DNA of 64,000 bases from Thermoleophilia bacterium (GCA_017882545.1 JADGPG010000060.1:16206-80205); one strand, 5' to 3'. Counted from the stretch's first letter, positions 1-9,102 are shown. Numbers and translations are program-made. Notes: generated from the letters alone by a model not told the origin.

Positions 1-815
1 ATCCGCAACACGGCCTCGGTCACCTTGAGGTAGTCGCCGTTATCGGCGCGGACGAAGTCGTAGAGCGTCGGCGCGACCCGCGGCATGATCGAGGTACCCC
101 CACCGATCCGGATCTCGAATCCGCGCACCTGTTCGCCGTCGATCTCACGCACCCGTGGAATAAAGCCTCCGTCGTGGATGCCGGTGATCGCGCGGTCTTC
201 GTCGGTCGCCGTGAATGCCGTCTTGAACTTGCGCGGCATCAGCTGGCAGACCTCGTTGCGCACGAAGTAGCGCACGTACGCGCCGGCATACGGGGTCGGG
301 TCGAACAGCTCGTCATCGCACACCCCCGCGAACGGATCCCCGGTCACGTTGCGGACCGTGTTGCCGCAGCCCTCCCGCGACGACAATCCGGCATCGGAGA
401 TCTGGCGGATGAGCTTCGTGATGTCGATCAGCGGGATGTGGTGGATCTGGACGCACTGACGTGTGGTGACATGCCCCTTGCGCAGCGGGGCCCACTCGTC
501 GACGACGTCCGCGAACATGTCGAGCTGCTCCGGGGTGATCCCGCCGAATGGGATCTTGACCCGAACCATCTGGACACCGGGTTGTCGCTGCCCGTACACC
601 CCCTGCCGCAGGCGAAACCCGATGAACTCGGGCTCGGGGGTCTCACCGCGGAGGAACTTCGCGGCCTCGGTGTCGAAGTCGTCGAATTCCCGTTCGATGA
701 TCGGAATCACGTTGCCCGGGACGTTGTCGTGGACTTCGGGGTTCTCCAGAGTCCCCGTACGTCCGGACGGCGCGTCGGTGTGCGGATTACGTGGGTGCGT
801 CGAATCGGAAGCCAT
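1..815 (-). CDS. Ferredoxin-type nitrite/sulfite reductase, N-terminal part (runs off left edge)
   Basis: The first 271 residues of a siroheme/[4Fe-4S] assimilatory nitrite or sulfite reductase, which reduces nitrite to ammonium or sulfite to sulfide with ferredoxin electrons. After a hydrophilic leader of about 60 residues comes the ferredoxin-like half-domain (FRLRQGVYGQRQPGVQMVR) and then the siroheme-binding signature REGCGNTVRNVTGDPFAGV, close to the family pattern. The Cys motifs that hold the cluster lie beyond the window. The start is the ATG at 815, which follows an AT-rich, promoter-like stretch. Nitrite versus sulfite specificity cannot be decided from this half. The frame was translated directly, because it has no stop before the edge. 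Confidence 0.88.
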   Translation of the reverse strand, partial: MASDSTHPRNPHTDAPSGRTGTLENPEVHDNVPGNVIPIIEREFDDFDTEAAKFLRGETPEPEFIGFRLRQGVYGQRQPGVQMVRVKIPFGGITPEQLDMFADVVDEWAPLRKGHVTTRQCVQIHHIPLIDITKLIRQISDAGLSSREGCGNTVRNVTGDPFAGVCDDELFDPTPYAGAYVRYFVRNEVCQLMPRKFKTAFTATDEDRAITGIHDGGFIPRVREIDGEQVRGFEIRIGGGTSIMPRVAPTLYDFVRADNGDYLKVTEAVLR

Positions 816-877
816 CGACCTCGTCTCTCCTCGGTCCGGAACGGGGGCGCGGCGTGGCAGCGGCGCGTGCGGGATTT

Positions 878-898
878 ATACCACAAACCCCGCGGTAT
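878..898. promoter_or_regulatory. Operator-like palindrome before the nitrite/sulfite reductase
   Basis: Half-sites ATACC (878-882) and GGTAT (894-898) form an inverted repeat with an 11-base centre, inside an unusually AT-rich patch. Read on the minus strand the arms extend to ATAAATACC and GGTATAAAT, and the second arm contains a TATAAA -10-like hexamer about 65 bases before the reductase start. The geometry suits a dimeric repressor such as an Rrf2-family regulator; the identity of the regulator is a guess. Confidence 0.4.
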
Positions 899-997
899 TT
901 ATGGAGTTTTATCTGATCTGAATGGTCGACAATCCCCAGGAAACCCGGCCGCCGCGGACGGGCGTCGGACCCGGGCTACGGGCTCGCGATTACCGGT

Positions 998-1606
998 TCA
1001 GTTCCGGACCGCCCAGGCGCCGTCAACGGCGAAGTCGGTGGGGAACGTGGTCCCCACCGCCTGCGCAAAGACCTCCGCACCGAACGTCGTGACCCGGCCG
1101 GCGACCGTTTGGACGTCGCTGCTGTTGACCTTGGCGAGTTCGTAGATGCACAGGTTGTGGCGCGCCGCGGTCGGATGGGCCACGCTCCCCGGACATGCGG
1201 GCGTCGTCGCCCCGCCCGGGAGGATCACCGTCACGTCGGGCACGCTCGCGAGCGCAAACCCGAACGAGATGCCGTTGCCCGCCGAGTCACCCAGCCGAAA
1301 CGCCGGGGCCGCGATGTCGAAGTACCCGCGCAGGGTCACCCCTGCGTCAAGGGCACCCGTGACGGGATCGGCGATCGAGCGGGCACGCGGGCTGAGCTTG
1401 GCGGCGGAGATCGTCCCGTTGGCCAGCTTTGTGCCGCCGATGGTGCCGTTGGCGATCTTGTTGCCGTTGATCATTCCGCCGGCAGCGAACGCGCCGCCGC
1501 TCAGCGCGACGACCAGCGCGGCCACGGACACGATCATCTCCGGTCGCCGAAGTGCTCTGATGGGTGGCGTCCTTATCCGTGTCGCCGCCTCCCTGGCGGG
1601 CGGCAA
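998..1606 (-). CDS. Secreted hypothetical protein with NG-x-I/L-x-NGTI repeats
   Basis: A 202-residue protein of unknown function. An Arg-rich start is followed by a hydrophobic signal segment (IVSVAALVVALSGGAFA, about residues 25-41). Short tandem units follow (MINGNKIANGTI, GGTKLANGTI, SAAKL), and then a globular domain with two Cys. This layout is common in secreted actinobacterial proteins, notably from Thermoleophilia, none with a known role. An inner ATG at residue 24 would cut into the signal peptide, so the longer start is kept. Nothing in the neighbourhood suggests a partner. Confidence 0.7.
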   Translation of the reverse strand: MPPAREAATRIRTPPIRALRRPEMIVSVAALVVALSGGAFAAGGMINGNKIANGTIGGTKLANGTISAAKLSPRARSIADPVTGALDAGVTLRGYFDIAAPAFRLGDSAGNGISFGFALASVPDVTVILPGGATTPACPGSVAHPTAARHNLCIYELAKVNSSDVQTVAGRVTTFGAEVFAQAVGTTFPTDFAVDGAWAVRN

Positions 1607-1669
1607 CGGAGGTGTTCGGAGGTGTTAGCCGTGCACGGCGCCACCCCCTCCCCGGACGCCGCGCGCGGG

Positions 1670-2548
1670 TTAGAGCGCGAGCCCGTCCGGGCGCCCGCCC
1701 TCAAGGCGCGACTTCACCTGCACCTCCGCGGCGTTGAGGCGCATCAGTGCCAGCGCCTCGGGGCTCGCCTGCTGCGGCCCCGCCGGGGCCGGGGGGCCGT
1801 GATGCCAGGCCACGCAGTGCAACAATTGGAGCCGCCGCCCTTCCTCCAGTCCCGCCCCCCGGGCCGCGTCGGAGACGATGTCAACCCCGAGCGCGACGTG
1901 ACCGAGCATGCGGCCCTCGTCGGTGGCCTCGAAGGTCGCCCCGACCCGCCACGCACGGGTATATCCGAGGTCGTGCACGATCGCCGCCGCGACCAGCAGG
2001 TCCGAATCGACCCGGGGGTGCCAGGTGCACAGGGTCTGGCACAGGGCCGTGACCCCGACGGTGTGCTCGACGAGGCCGCCGATGTAGGCGTGGTGGCCGG
2101 AACGCGTACACGGGACCTGGCGCCACAGGGCTGCGAGGTCGTCGTCGCCGGTCAGCAGTTCGAGCGTGGCCCGCAGACCCGGATCCGCGACCTCGTCGGC
2201 CAGGTGCAGGACGAACCCGAACAGCTCGTCCGGATCCCGATGGCTCCGGGGAACGAGTTGAATCTCAGCCTGCTCGTCGTCGGCCGGCCGCACATGGCTG
2301 ATGAGCAGTTCAAGCCGCCCGCCGCGCTGTTCGGCACGCCCGGCCACCCGCACCGCGGCACCGGGGCTGAGGCGCTCGGCGAACCAGTCGGGTTGGTCGA
2401 AGATCACGCCGCGCGCCGACCCGGTCGCGTCCGCCAGCACGACCGACAGGAACGGCTTGCCCGCGCGCGAGAGCCGCCGCTCGACCTCGCGCACGGCGAA
2501 GACCCCCTCGAAAGGGGCCCCCGGGGTGAGCTGCGCGAGACCGTTCAT
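1670..2548 (-). CDS. YhaM-like OB-fold/HD-domain 3'-5' exoribonuclease
   Basis: A 292-residue protein with an N-terminal OB fold (about 10-95, GKPFLSVVLADATGSARG) and a C-terminal HD domain (about 140-260). HD metal-site residues are visible in HHAYIGGLVEHTVGV, in HDLGYT and in the later WHHG. This order is that of YhaM/CBF1 3'-5' exonucleases, which trim RNA and single-stranded DNA. The ATG at 2548 overlaps the stop of the upstream nuclease fragment (ATGA), so translation is coupled to the helicase-nuclease operon. An upstream in-frame start at 2593 exists but would run into that gene and adds no conserved sequence. Confidence 0.82.
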   Translation of the reverse strand: MNGLAQLTPGAPFEGVFAVREVERRLSRAGKPFLSVVLADATGSARGVIFDQPDWFAERLSPGAAVRVAGRAEQRGGRLELLISHVRPADDEQAEIQLVPRSHRDPDELFGFVLHLADEVADPGLRATLELLTGDDDLAALWRQVPCTRSGHHAYIGGLVEHTVGVTALCQTLCTWHPRVDSDLLVAAAIVHDLGYTRAWRVGATFEATDEGRMLGHVALGVDIVSDAARGAGLEEGRRLQLLHCVAWHHGPPAPAGPQQASPEALALMRLNAAEVQVKSRLEGGRPDGLAL

Positions 2549-2979
2549 CGATCCATGGCCGGGCATAGGAGGCGATAGTCGCAGGTTCGGCACGCCCAGG
2601 AGGGCTGGGCCGGAAACCGTCCGGCGGAGATCTCGTCGAGGGTGGCGTGTGCCTGTTCCACAGCTGCGGCGATCTCGGTGCCGTCGGGGTTCTCCCGACG
2701 GTTCTCGCCCTCCAAGATGTACTCGAGCGTCGCTACCCGTGGCTCAACCTGCCAGGCCTCGCGGGCGCCGGCGAGGTAGAGGCGCATCACGATCCGGCCG
2801 TCCTCATCCGCGCCGCCGGTCGGCGGCGTGCCGGTCTTGTAGTCGACAAGACCGAAGCCCCCCTGGGGCAGTCGGTCGACGCGATCGATCCGACCGTGGA
2901 CCCGGTGGGGACCGATGTGCAGCGTGAACGGCCGCTCCACCGCGACGGTCGTGACCCCGCTGGTGCGCGTGCGCGCCAC
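2545..2979 (-). CDS. PD-(D/E)XK (RecB/AddB-type) nuclease C-terminal part, detached from its helicase by an in-frame stop
   Basis: A 144-residue piece in the same reading frame as the helicase upstream and separated from it by a single TAA at 3058-3060. It holds the catalytic core of a RecB-type nuclease (GRIDRVD, then DYKTG with the D-x-K pair) and the CRTCDYRLLC trio of an iron-sulfur clasp. The fourth clasp Cys (RYRSCPLQYRF) and the GTAAHAALE motif lie before the stop, in the helicase ORF. The first usable restart is the GTG at 2979, 78 bases after the TAA. It is therefore either a separately translated fragment, the tail of a recently broken gene, or a sequencing artefact. Confidence 0.7.
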   Translation of the reverse strand: MARTRTSGVTTVAVERPFTLHIGPHRVHGRIDRVDRLPQGGFGLVDYKTGTPPTGGADEDGRIVMRLYLAGAREAWQVEPRVATLEYILEGENRRENPDGTEIAAAVEQAHATLDEISAGRFPAQPSWACRTCDYRLLCPAMDR

Positions 2980-3057
2980 CAGCCCGGGAAACCGCTCCCC
3001 GGCGAGCGCAAGGGCATGCCGTGCCTGCGGCGTCTCGGCGACGCCGGCCGCGGTCAG

Positions 3058-5508
3058 TTACGCGGCGAAGCGCCCCACCAGCTGCTCGGCGTCAACCGTA
3101 GAAGCACCAGGACGAAAGAACGCTTCGAGTGCCGCGTGGGCGGCCGTGCCGACCTCCCGCGAGGGATCAGGGCGCGGCGGAATCCGATCGACATGGGCAA
3201 AACGGTATTGCAGCGGGCAGCTGCGATACCGCGCAATCCCCGTTATCGACGCCGTGATGCCGGGACGCGGCACCCGGGACGGCATCGACGGCGCCGCGGG
3301 GGCAGCCCCGTCGCCGAGCGCCGCCGCCCGGGCCGCCACGAGGGCGGCGAGCGCGTCGGCGAGCTCCGCGTCGGTGTCGATCACCTCGCCGGCTGCAGCC
3401 CGCTCGGCGGCCCGCAGGGTGGCCTGCTCGAAGCGAGCGCGTGCCGCTCCGACGGCCTCGAGCTGACGGCGGTCAGGTCCGTCGGCGGCCGTCTCGATCA
3501 CCGCCCCGAGGGTCTGCTCGATGGCATCGGTCACGAACCGTGACTGCGACTGCGGGACGCCCGTCGCCGATGTGCGCACCCAGCTCAGCGTGAGGTGTGT
3601 CCGGGCGCGGGTCATAGCGACGTACGCAAGCCGACGCGACTCGGCGATGTGGGCGTCGGCGTCGCGCGGGAGCGCTTCGGGCAGAAGCGCGTCCGGGATG
3701 TCCGGGCCGGGCCGGTGACGCCCCGGCCAGTTGTAGTGGGTCAGGCCGACCACCGACACGGCATCGAATTCCAGGCCTTTGGACTGGTGGATGGTCATGA
3801 TCTGCACGCCGTCACGCTCGAGCGGGGCGCCCGCATCACCGCGATACCCGAGATCCGCCAGCCGGGACAGCAGTGTCGCCACCTCGACCGGCGACAGGTT
3901 CGGCCGGGCCGCGGCGAGTTCGTCGACGAGCCGCTCGAGCGCGCCGAGCGCCGCCAGGCGCGACGCACCCTCGGCGCCGCCCGCGGCGATGGCCCGCCGG
4001 CGCAGGCCCGTGCGGTCGATGACCGTCCGGATCGCCGCGGGCGGCCCCTGCTCCCCCACCGTCCGCCCCACCTCATCCAGGGTGTCGGCGAATGTCGATG
4101 CGAGACCGGCGTCGGCAATCTCCGCACACAACGCACCGGCGACGGGGCCGCCGCGGTGCCCGGCGACAACCTCAGTCGCCAGCGTCCACGGCACCCCCCA
4201 GGCCGGATCGCCGACGATGCGCAGATAGGCCGGACCGTCCGCGGGGTCGACCGCGGCCCGCAGCCATGCCAGCGCGGTGCGGACCTCAGTACGTTCCATC
4301 AGGCCGATCCCGCCACGGACCTGGTGCGGGATGCCGGCGCGTTCGAAGGCGGCCACGATCGGGGCGGCCTCCAGGCGGACCGCGCGCATCAGCACAGCCT
4401 GCTCGTGATAGGGAATCCCGTCCCCGGCACGCCCGATGACCTCATCGGCGATCGCCTGGGCCTGCGTGTCCGGGTCGCGCGACTCAAGAAACCGGGGCGG
4501 CGGACCGGTCGCATCGGGCCTGGCGACGAGCACCTTGGGCATGCGATCCGGGACCGGCGCAACGACGGCGCCGGCGGCGTCGAGGATCGCCTGCGTCGAA
4601 CGGTAGTTGCGTTCCAGGCGTACCTCGCCGGCATCGGGAAAGCGGCGCCGGAAGTCGGCCATGTTCTTGCCGGACGCCCCGCGGAACCGGTAGATCCCCT
4701 GGTCGTCGTCGCCGACCACGACGACGCTCCCGGCGGGATCGACCACCGTGAAGATCAGTTCGGCTTGGGCGTGGTTGGTGTCCTGGAACTCGTCGATCAA
4801 CAGGTGCTGGACCTCGCGGCGGATCGCCTCAAGCCGGTCAGGGTGGGTCCGCACCAGGTCCAGCGCCCGGACGATCGACATCCCGAAGTCCTCGCGCCCC
4901 TCGGCCAGCAGCCAGGCGTCGTGGGCGTTGAAGACCCTGGCGAACTCCCATTCGCGGCGCGCCCGCACCTCCTGGTCGCGGCCTGATGCGGACTTGACCG
5001 CCTCGTCGGCCCAGGACAGGTAGTCGGCCGCCGACACCAACTCGTCCCGACATCGGTCGATGCGCGTGATCATCTGGTCGACCAGGCGCGCAAGGTCGCC
5101 GCGGACGCGGTGGGCACGCAGGTCGAGTTCGGCGATCCGGTCGAGCAGGATCATCTTGCGCAGTTCCTGGTCGGCCGGGACGAGTGCGGGCGCCAAGCCG
5201 TACTCGACCCCGTGGCGTCGCACGACGTCCTGCGCCCAGGAGTGCAGGGTCGCGACCCGCAGCGTCTCGTGCGAGCGCCCGAGCAGGTCCTCGGCACGCA
5301 GCCGCAGTTCTTCGGCGGCCTGGCGCGTGAACGTCACTCCGAGCACCCGGCCCGGCTCGGCGCCCTGATCGACCAGCCACGCCAGCCGCCGGCACAGTAC
5401 TCGGGTCTTCCCCGCCCCGGCACCCGCGACAATCATCAGCGGCCCCGCGGGATGGGTGACTGCAGCAAGCTGCTCGGGTGTGAGGTTGTCCAGCACCGGA
5501 CAGTTCAT
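3058..5508 (-). CDS. UvrD/PcrA-like superfamily 1A DNA helicase, ending at an in-frame TAA inside its nuclease domain
   Basis: 816 residues of an SF1A 3'-5' helicase of the AdnA/AddA/UvrD group acting in recombination and repair. Motifs in order: GAGAGKT (Walker A, residues 29-35), TFTRQAAEEL (Ia), LLIDEFQDTN (II), GDDDQGIYRFRGAS (III), LERNYRST (IV), TIHQSKGLEFDAV (V) and AYVAMTRARTHL (VI). After the helicase core a RecB-like nuclease domain begins (SITGIARYRSCPLQY, GTAAHAALE), but the frame ends after VGRFAA. The same frame continues past the stop with normal nuclease sequence. The start is the ATG at 5508 just before MNCPVLDN; the frame is open further upstream, but that sequence is antisense to the next gene. 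Confidence 0.85.
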   Translation of the reverse strand: MNCPVLDNLTPEQLAAVTHPAGPLMIVAGAGAGKTRVLCRRLAWLVDQGAEPGRVLGVTFTRQAAEELRLRAEDLLGRSHETLRVATLHSWAQDVVRRHGVEYGLAPALVPADQELRKMILLDRIAELDLRAHRVRGDLARLVDQMITRIDRCRDELVSAADYLSWADEAVKSASGRDQEVRARREWEFARVFNAHDAWLLAEGREDFGMSIVRALDLVRTHPDRLEAIRREVQHLLIDEFQDTNHAQAELIFTVVDPAGSVVVVGDDDQGIYRFRGASGKNMADFRRRFPDAGEVRLERNYRSTQAILDAAGAVVAPVPDRMPKVLVARPDATGPPPRFLESRDPDTQAQAIADEVIGRAGDGIPYHEQAVLMRAVRLEAAPIVAAFERAGIPHQVRGGIGLMERTEVRTALAWLRAAVDPADGPAYLRIVGDPAWGVPWTLATEVVAGHRGGPVAGALCAEIADAGLASTFADTLDEVGRTVGEQGPPAAIRTVIDRTGLRRRAIAAGGAEGASRLAALGALERLVDELAAARPNLSPVEVATLLSRLADLGYRGDAGAPLERDGVQIMTIHQSKGLEFDAVSVVGLTHYNWPGRHRPGPDIPDALLPEALPRDADAHIAESRRLAYVAMTRARTHLTLSWVRTSATGVPQSQSRFVTDAIEQTLGAVIETAADGPDRRQLEAVGAARARFEQATLRAAERAAAGEVIDTDAELADALAALVAARAAALGDGAAPAAPSMPSRVPRPGITASITGIARYRSCPLQYRFAHVDRIPPRPDPSREVGTAAHAALEAFFRPGASTVDAEQLVGRFAA

Positions 5509-5542
5509 GCTAGAGCGCGCGGCGGACGAGCGAGTCGCTTGG

Positions 5543-5548
5543 TAGCAT
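5543..5548 (+). promoter_or_regulatory. -10-like hexamer TAGCAT, probable leaderless promoter
   Basis: A TAnnnT-type hexamer ends 8 bases before the GTG start of the DUF1015 gene, in a 48-base gap between divergent genes. That leaves no room for a ribosome binding site and fits a leaderless transcript. No convincing -35 is seen. Confidence 0.4.
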
Positions 5549-5556
5549 CGCCACCC

Positions 5557-6783
5557 GTGGCTGACGTCCGACCGTTTCCCGCCTTGCGCTACCGTGACGC
5601 CGCGGGGGCCCTCGGTGATCTCGTCGCCCCTCCGTATGACGTGATCTCCCCCGCCGAACGCGAGGCGTTGCTGGCCCGAAGCCCGTACAATGCCGTGCGG
5701 CTTGAGCTGCCCGACCCGCCCTATGCGGCCGTTGCGCAGGTCATCACCGCCTGGATCGCCGGCGGGATCCTCGGGCGCCCGGATCGGCCGGGACTTGTCG
5801 CGTGGACGCAGAGCTTCGATCTCGACGGTGTGCGTCACGAGCGCAAGACACTGCTGGCGACCGTGAAGCTCGAGCCCTACTCGGCGCGCGTGGTCCGACC
5901 GCACGAGCGCACCCACAGCGGTCCCAAGGAAGACCGCCTCCGCCTCTACCGTGCGGTGCAGACCCACATCTCTCCGGTCTTCGGCCTCTACCCGGACCCT
6001 GCCGGCGCCGGCTGGCTCGCTGCCGGCATCGGTGGACGGGCGCCCGACGACCTGTTTGTGTCCGACGACGACGCCGTCGAGAACCGCGTCTGGTGGATCG
6101 ACGACCCCACCGCAGTGGCGAACATCGCCTCCGCCTTGGCCGACAAGTGGGTCCTGATCGCCGACGGGCACCACCGCTACGAAACCGCCCTTGCATACCG
6201 CGACGAGCGGCGCGCCGCGGCCGGCGGCGACGCAGAACATCCGTATGACTTCGTCCTGATGGGCCTGACGGCGCTCGATGACCCCGGGCTTGTCGTGTTG
6301 CCGACCCACCGCGTTCTGGGCGAGTGGCCGGACGGGGCCGGCGGCCGCCTCGACGCCACCCCCGCTGCTGATCTGCCGGCCCTACTCGAGCTTCTGCGCA
6401 CCGCGCCATTGGACCAACCCGCAGTAGGCCTGGTGACCCGCGACGGGTGTGCCCTGTTGACGGGCACCCTCCCGCCCGACGCCACGCCCGGTGAGCGACT
6501 CGACGTCGCCGTGCTCGAGCGTGAGGTCCTCGTGCCGGACCTCGGCGACGACCAGGCCGCCCTCGCCCACCGTGACGCCCTCTGGTACACAAAGGATGCC
6601 GCCGAGGCGGCGGCCCAGGTGGCCGGTGGCCAGGCGGCCGCGGCCATCATCATCCGCCCGCTGCCCAAGGATGCGGTCGCCGCCGTCTCTGACGCCGGTC
6701 AGACGATGCCCCAGAAGTCGACGTACTTCTATCCCAAGCTGTGGACCGGGGTCGCCTTTCATTCGCTGGCCGATCCGGCCTAG
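5557..6783 (+). CDS. DUF1015 family protein
   Basis: A 408-residue soluble protein of the widespread DUF1015 family, with no agreed function. Family hallmarks are the N-terminal VADVRPFPALRY, DLVAPPYDVIS, the Arg-rich RPHERTHSGPKEDRL, and the best conserved segment LIADGHHRYETALAYRDE near the middle. The latter resembles the G-x-x-R-x-x-A loop of ParB/sulfiredoxin-like nucleotide-binding folds, but any enzymatic role is inference. The C-terminal half ends in the usual YFYPKLWTGVAFHSL. The GTG at 5557 gives the standard family N terminus. Divergent from the helicase operon, convergent with murD. Confidence 0.85.
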   Translation: MADVRPFPALRYRDAAGALGDLVAPPYDVISPAEREALLARSPYNAVRLELPDPPYAAVAQVITAWIAGGILGRPDRPGLVAWTQSFDLDGVRHERKTLLATVKLEPYSARVVRPHERTHSGPKEDRLRLYRAVQTHISPVFGLYPDPAGAGWLAAGIGGRAPDDLFVSDDDAVENRVWWIDDPTAVANIASALADKWVLIADGHHRYETALAYRDERRAAAGGDAEHPYDFVLMGLTALDDPGLVVLPTHRVLGEWPDGAGGRLDATPAADLPALLELLRTAPLDQPAVGLVTRDGCALLTGTLPPDATPGERLDVAVLEREVLVPDLGDDQAALAHRDALWYTKDAAEAAAQVAGGQAAAAIIIRPLPKDAVAAVSDAGQTMPQKSTYFYPKLWTGVAFHSLADPA

Positions 6784-6814
6784 ACGCCGCGCCACGCGGG
6801 ACGGGACCCGCCGG

Positions 6815-8128
6815 TCAGTCGCCGGCCACCGCGCGGTCGACGACCAGCGCTCGAAAGCGGTCGCCGCGGTCCTCGAAGCTGGTGAATTGGTCGAAGCTCG
6901 CGCAGCCTGGGGCCAGCATCACAACGTCGCCTGACCGGGCAGCCTCCGCCGCACGCGCAACCGCGATCTCGAGCCGGCCGCAGTCGCGGGTTGGCACACC
7001 AACAGCGGCCATCGCCGCGCCAATCTCGTCCGCGGTCGCACCGATCAGGTACACACAGCGCACGTCCGCCGCACGTGCGGCCTCGGCCAGCGGCGCAAAG
7101 GATGCGCCCTTGCCCTTGCCGCCGGCGATGAGGTGCACGCCGTCCGGGTAGGCGTCGAGCGCGGCGCTTGCCGCATCGGCGTTCGTGGCCTTGGAGTCGT
7201 TGACGTAGGTGACGCCGTCGATCTCACCGACGATCTCGAGACGGTGCGGCACGCCGGCAAAGCTCTCGAGGCCGCGCGCGAGGTCCGCGGCGGTGAGCCC
7301 ACCCGCGACCGCGGCAATCGCTGCGGCGGCCATGATGTTCTCGCGGTTGTGGCGTCCACGCAGCGGGATGCGGTCCCAGGTCGTCACCCGGCCGACGCCG
7401 TCGACCCAGAGGCCGTCGTCGGACCACGCCACGTCGGCCGGCCCACGACGCGCGCCATCGCGGATGATCCGGTGGCGGACCGCGTCCGGAAGTATCCAGT
7501 CCTCGGGCGCGATCGCCAAATCCGCGTCGGTCATCGTGGCGAACACCCGCGCCTTGGCGTCACGATAGGCCGTCATCGAGCCGTGGCGGTCCAGGTGATC
7601 CGGGGTCAGATTCAGCATGACCGCCGCGCGTGGATGAAAGCGGTCGACATCCTCGAGCTGGAAGCTGGAGCACTCGACCACGAGCCAGGTGGCCGCATCG
7701 ACGTGGTCGACCAGACCCGCCAGCGGCACGCCCTGGTTGCCGCATGCGATCGCGGAGTGCCCGGCGTGGATGAGCAGATGGGCGATCAGCTCGGTCGTCG
7801 TCGTCTTCCCGTTGGTACCCGTCACGGCGATCATCGGATTGTCCAGATGACGTGCGGCGAGTTCGATCTCGCCGATCACCTCGACGCCGGCCGTGTGCGC
7901 GGCGACGATCTGGGCGCTCTCGCCCGGCACGCCCGGGCTCTTGACCACGAGATCGATCCCCGGGACGGGATCCGTCGCGCCGGATCGCACCTCGACTCCC
8001 AGGGCCTCCAGGTCGGGCGCCGTCACCGGGTCGGAGTCGGTGGCGATCACGTGCCATCCGCGTCGGGCCAGGAGGGCGGCGGCGGCCTGCCCGGAGCGGC
8101 CCAGACCGACGACCAGCGCGGTACTCAT
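6815..8128 (-). CDS. murD: UDP-N-acetylmuramoylalanine--D-glutamate ligase
   Basis: A 437-residue cytoplasmic Mur ligase that adds D-Glu to UDP-MurNAc-L-Ala. An N-terminal Rossmann-like domain (TALVVGLGRSGQAAAALL) is followed by the ATP loop VTGTNGKTTTTEL, the central NLTPDHLDRHGSM and the C-terminal NDSKATNADA region, all typical of MurD. Its ATG overlaps the stop of mraY (ATGA). It is the last gene of the dcw operon here: the next gene downstream points the opposite way, so the usual ftsW and murG do not follow. Confidence 0.96.
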   Translation of the reverse strand: MSTALVVGLGRSGQAAAALLARRGWHVIATDSDPVTAPDLEALGVEVRSGATDPVPGIDLVVKSPGVPGESAQIVAAHTAGVEVIGEIELAARHLDNPMIAVTGTNGKTTTTELIAHLLIHAGHSAIACGNQGVPLAGLVDHVDAATWLVVECSSFQLEDVDRFHPRAAVMLNLTPDHLDRHGSMTAYRDAKARVFATMTDADLAIAPEDWILPDAVRHRIIRDGARRGPADVAWSDDGLWVDGVGRVTTWDRIPLRGRHNRENIMAAAAIAAVAGGLTAADLARGLESFAGVPHRLEIVGEIDGVTYVNDSKATNADAASAALDAYPDGVHLIAGGKGKGASFAPLAEAARAADVRCVYLIGATADEIGAAMAAVGVPTRDCGRLEIAVARAAEAARSGDVVMLAPGCASFDQFTSFEDRGDRFRALVVDRAVAGD

Positions 8129-9102
8129 GCGTGCAGAGAGCGGAAGTAGAGCGTGAAACCGATCGATCCGACAATCAGCGCGATCAACCACAGCCGCACA
8201 ATGATCTTCGTCTCGCTCCACCCCGCCATCTCGAAGTGGTGATGCAGCGGCGCCATGAGAAACACGCGGCGCTTGTACCGCTTGAACACCACGACTTGCA
8301 CCATCACCGACAGCGCCTCCGCCACGAAGACCGCGCCGATGATGATCAGCAGCACCTCGGTCTTGGTCATCACCGCGAGGCCTGCGATGGCGCCGCCCAA
8401 GGCGTACGAGCCGGTGTCGCCCATAAAGACCGCGGCCGGGAACGAATTGAACCAGAGGAACCCAACGCACGATCCCATCAGCGTCGCGGCGAACATCGCC
8501 ACATCGTGTTGCCCGCTGACGAAGGCGATGCCCGTATAGACCAGCAGTGCAACCGCGCACGTGCCGGCGGCCAGCCCGTCGAGCCCGTCGGTGAGGTTGA
8601 CCGCATTGGCCGCGCCCGACACGACCAACAGCACCACGACGAAATAGACGATCGGGCCGACGGCAACGCTGGTGTCGGTGAAGTTCAGCCCGAGCGTCGT
8701 CGGAATTCCGACGACGTGTACCGCGACGTACGCGAGCACGAGCGAGATGATCGCGAGGCCCAGGAGGCGCCAGCGCGCCGAGAGTCCCAGGGAACGCTTG
8801 GAGACGATCTTCTGATAGTCGTCGATGAAGCCGATCGCGCCACACCCAAGGGTCACAAACATGACTAGCATGGCGCTCGTGCTGCGCCCCGACAGAATCA
8901 AAAACGGCACGATCGTGGCGAATACGATCAGCAGCCCGCCCATCGTCGGCGTGCCGCGCTTGGCATCGTGCCCAGACGGAATCAGGCCCTGCGGGCGAAC
9001 GAACTGGCCGACCTCATTGCGGCGTAACCAGGCAATGAACGCCGGGCCGAGGAACAGCATGAGGGCAGTCGAGCAAATCGCCGCGATCAGGATCCGTGAC
9101 AC
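8125..9102 (-). CDS. mraY: Phospho-N-acetylmuramoyl-pentapeptide-transferase
   Basis: A 325-residue polytopic membrane enzyme that transfers phospho-MurNAc-pentapeptide to undecaprenyl phosphate, making lipid I. About ten hydrophobic segments are evident. Family motifs: TPTMGGLL, GFIDDYQK (the Asp pair), NAVNLTDGLDGLAAG, FNSFPAAVFMGDTGS and the MAPLHHHFE histidine loop. The GTG at 9102 shares one base with the murF stop (TAGTG). Another GTG at 9120 would add six residues but overlap murF further. Confidence 0.96.
   Translation of the reverse strand: MSRILIAAICSTALMLFLGPAFIAWLRRNEVGQFVRPQGLIPSGHDAKRGTPTMGGLLIVFATIVPFLILSGRSTSAMLVMFVTLGCGAIGFIDDYQKIVSKRSLGLSARWRLLGLAIISLVLAYVAVHVVGIPTTLGLNFTDTSVAVGPIVYFVVVLLVVSGAANAVNLTDGLDGLAAGTCAVALLVYTGIAFVSGQHDVAMFAATLMGSCVGFLWFNSFPAAVFMGDTGSYALGGAIAGLAVMTKTEVLLIIIGAVFVAEALSVMVQVVVFKRYKRRVFLMAPLHHHFEMAGWSETKIIVRLWLIALIVGSIGFTLYFRSLHA

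Noticed and set aside
5509..6309. N-terminal extension of the helicase by 267 codons into the DUF1015 region
   Set aside because: The extension is antisense to the well-conserved DUF1015 start and lacks helicase-family sequence; ATG 5508 gives the normal N terminus.
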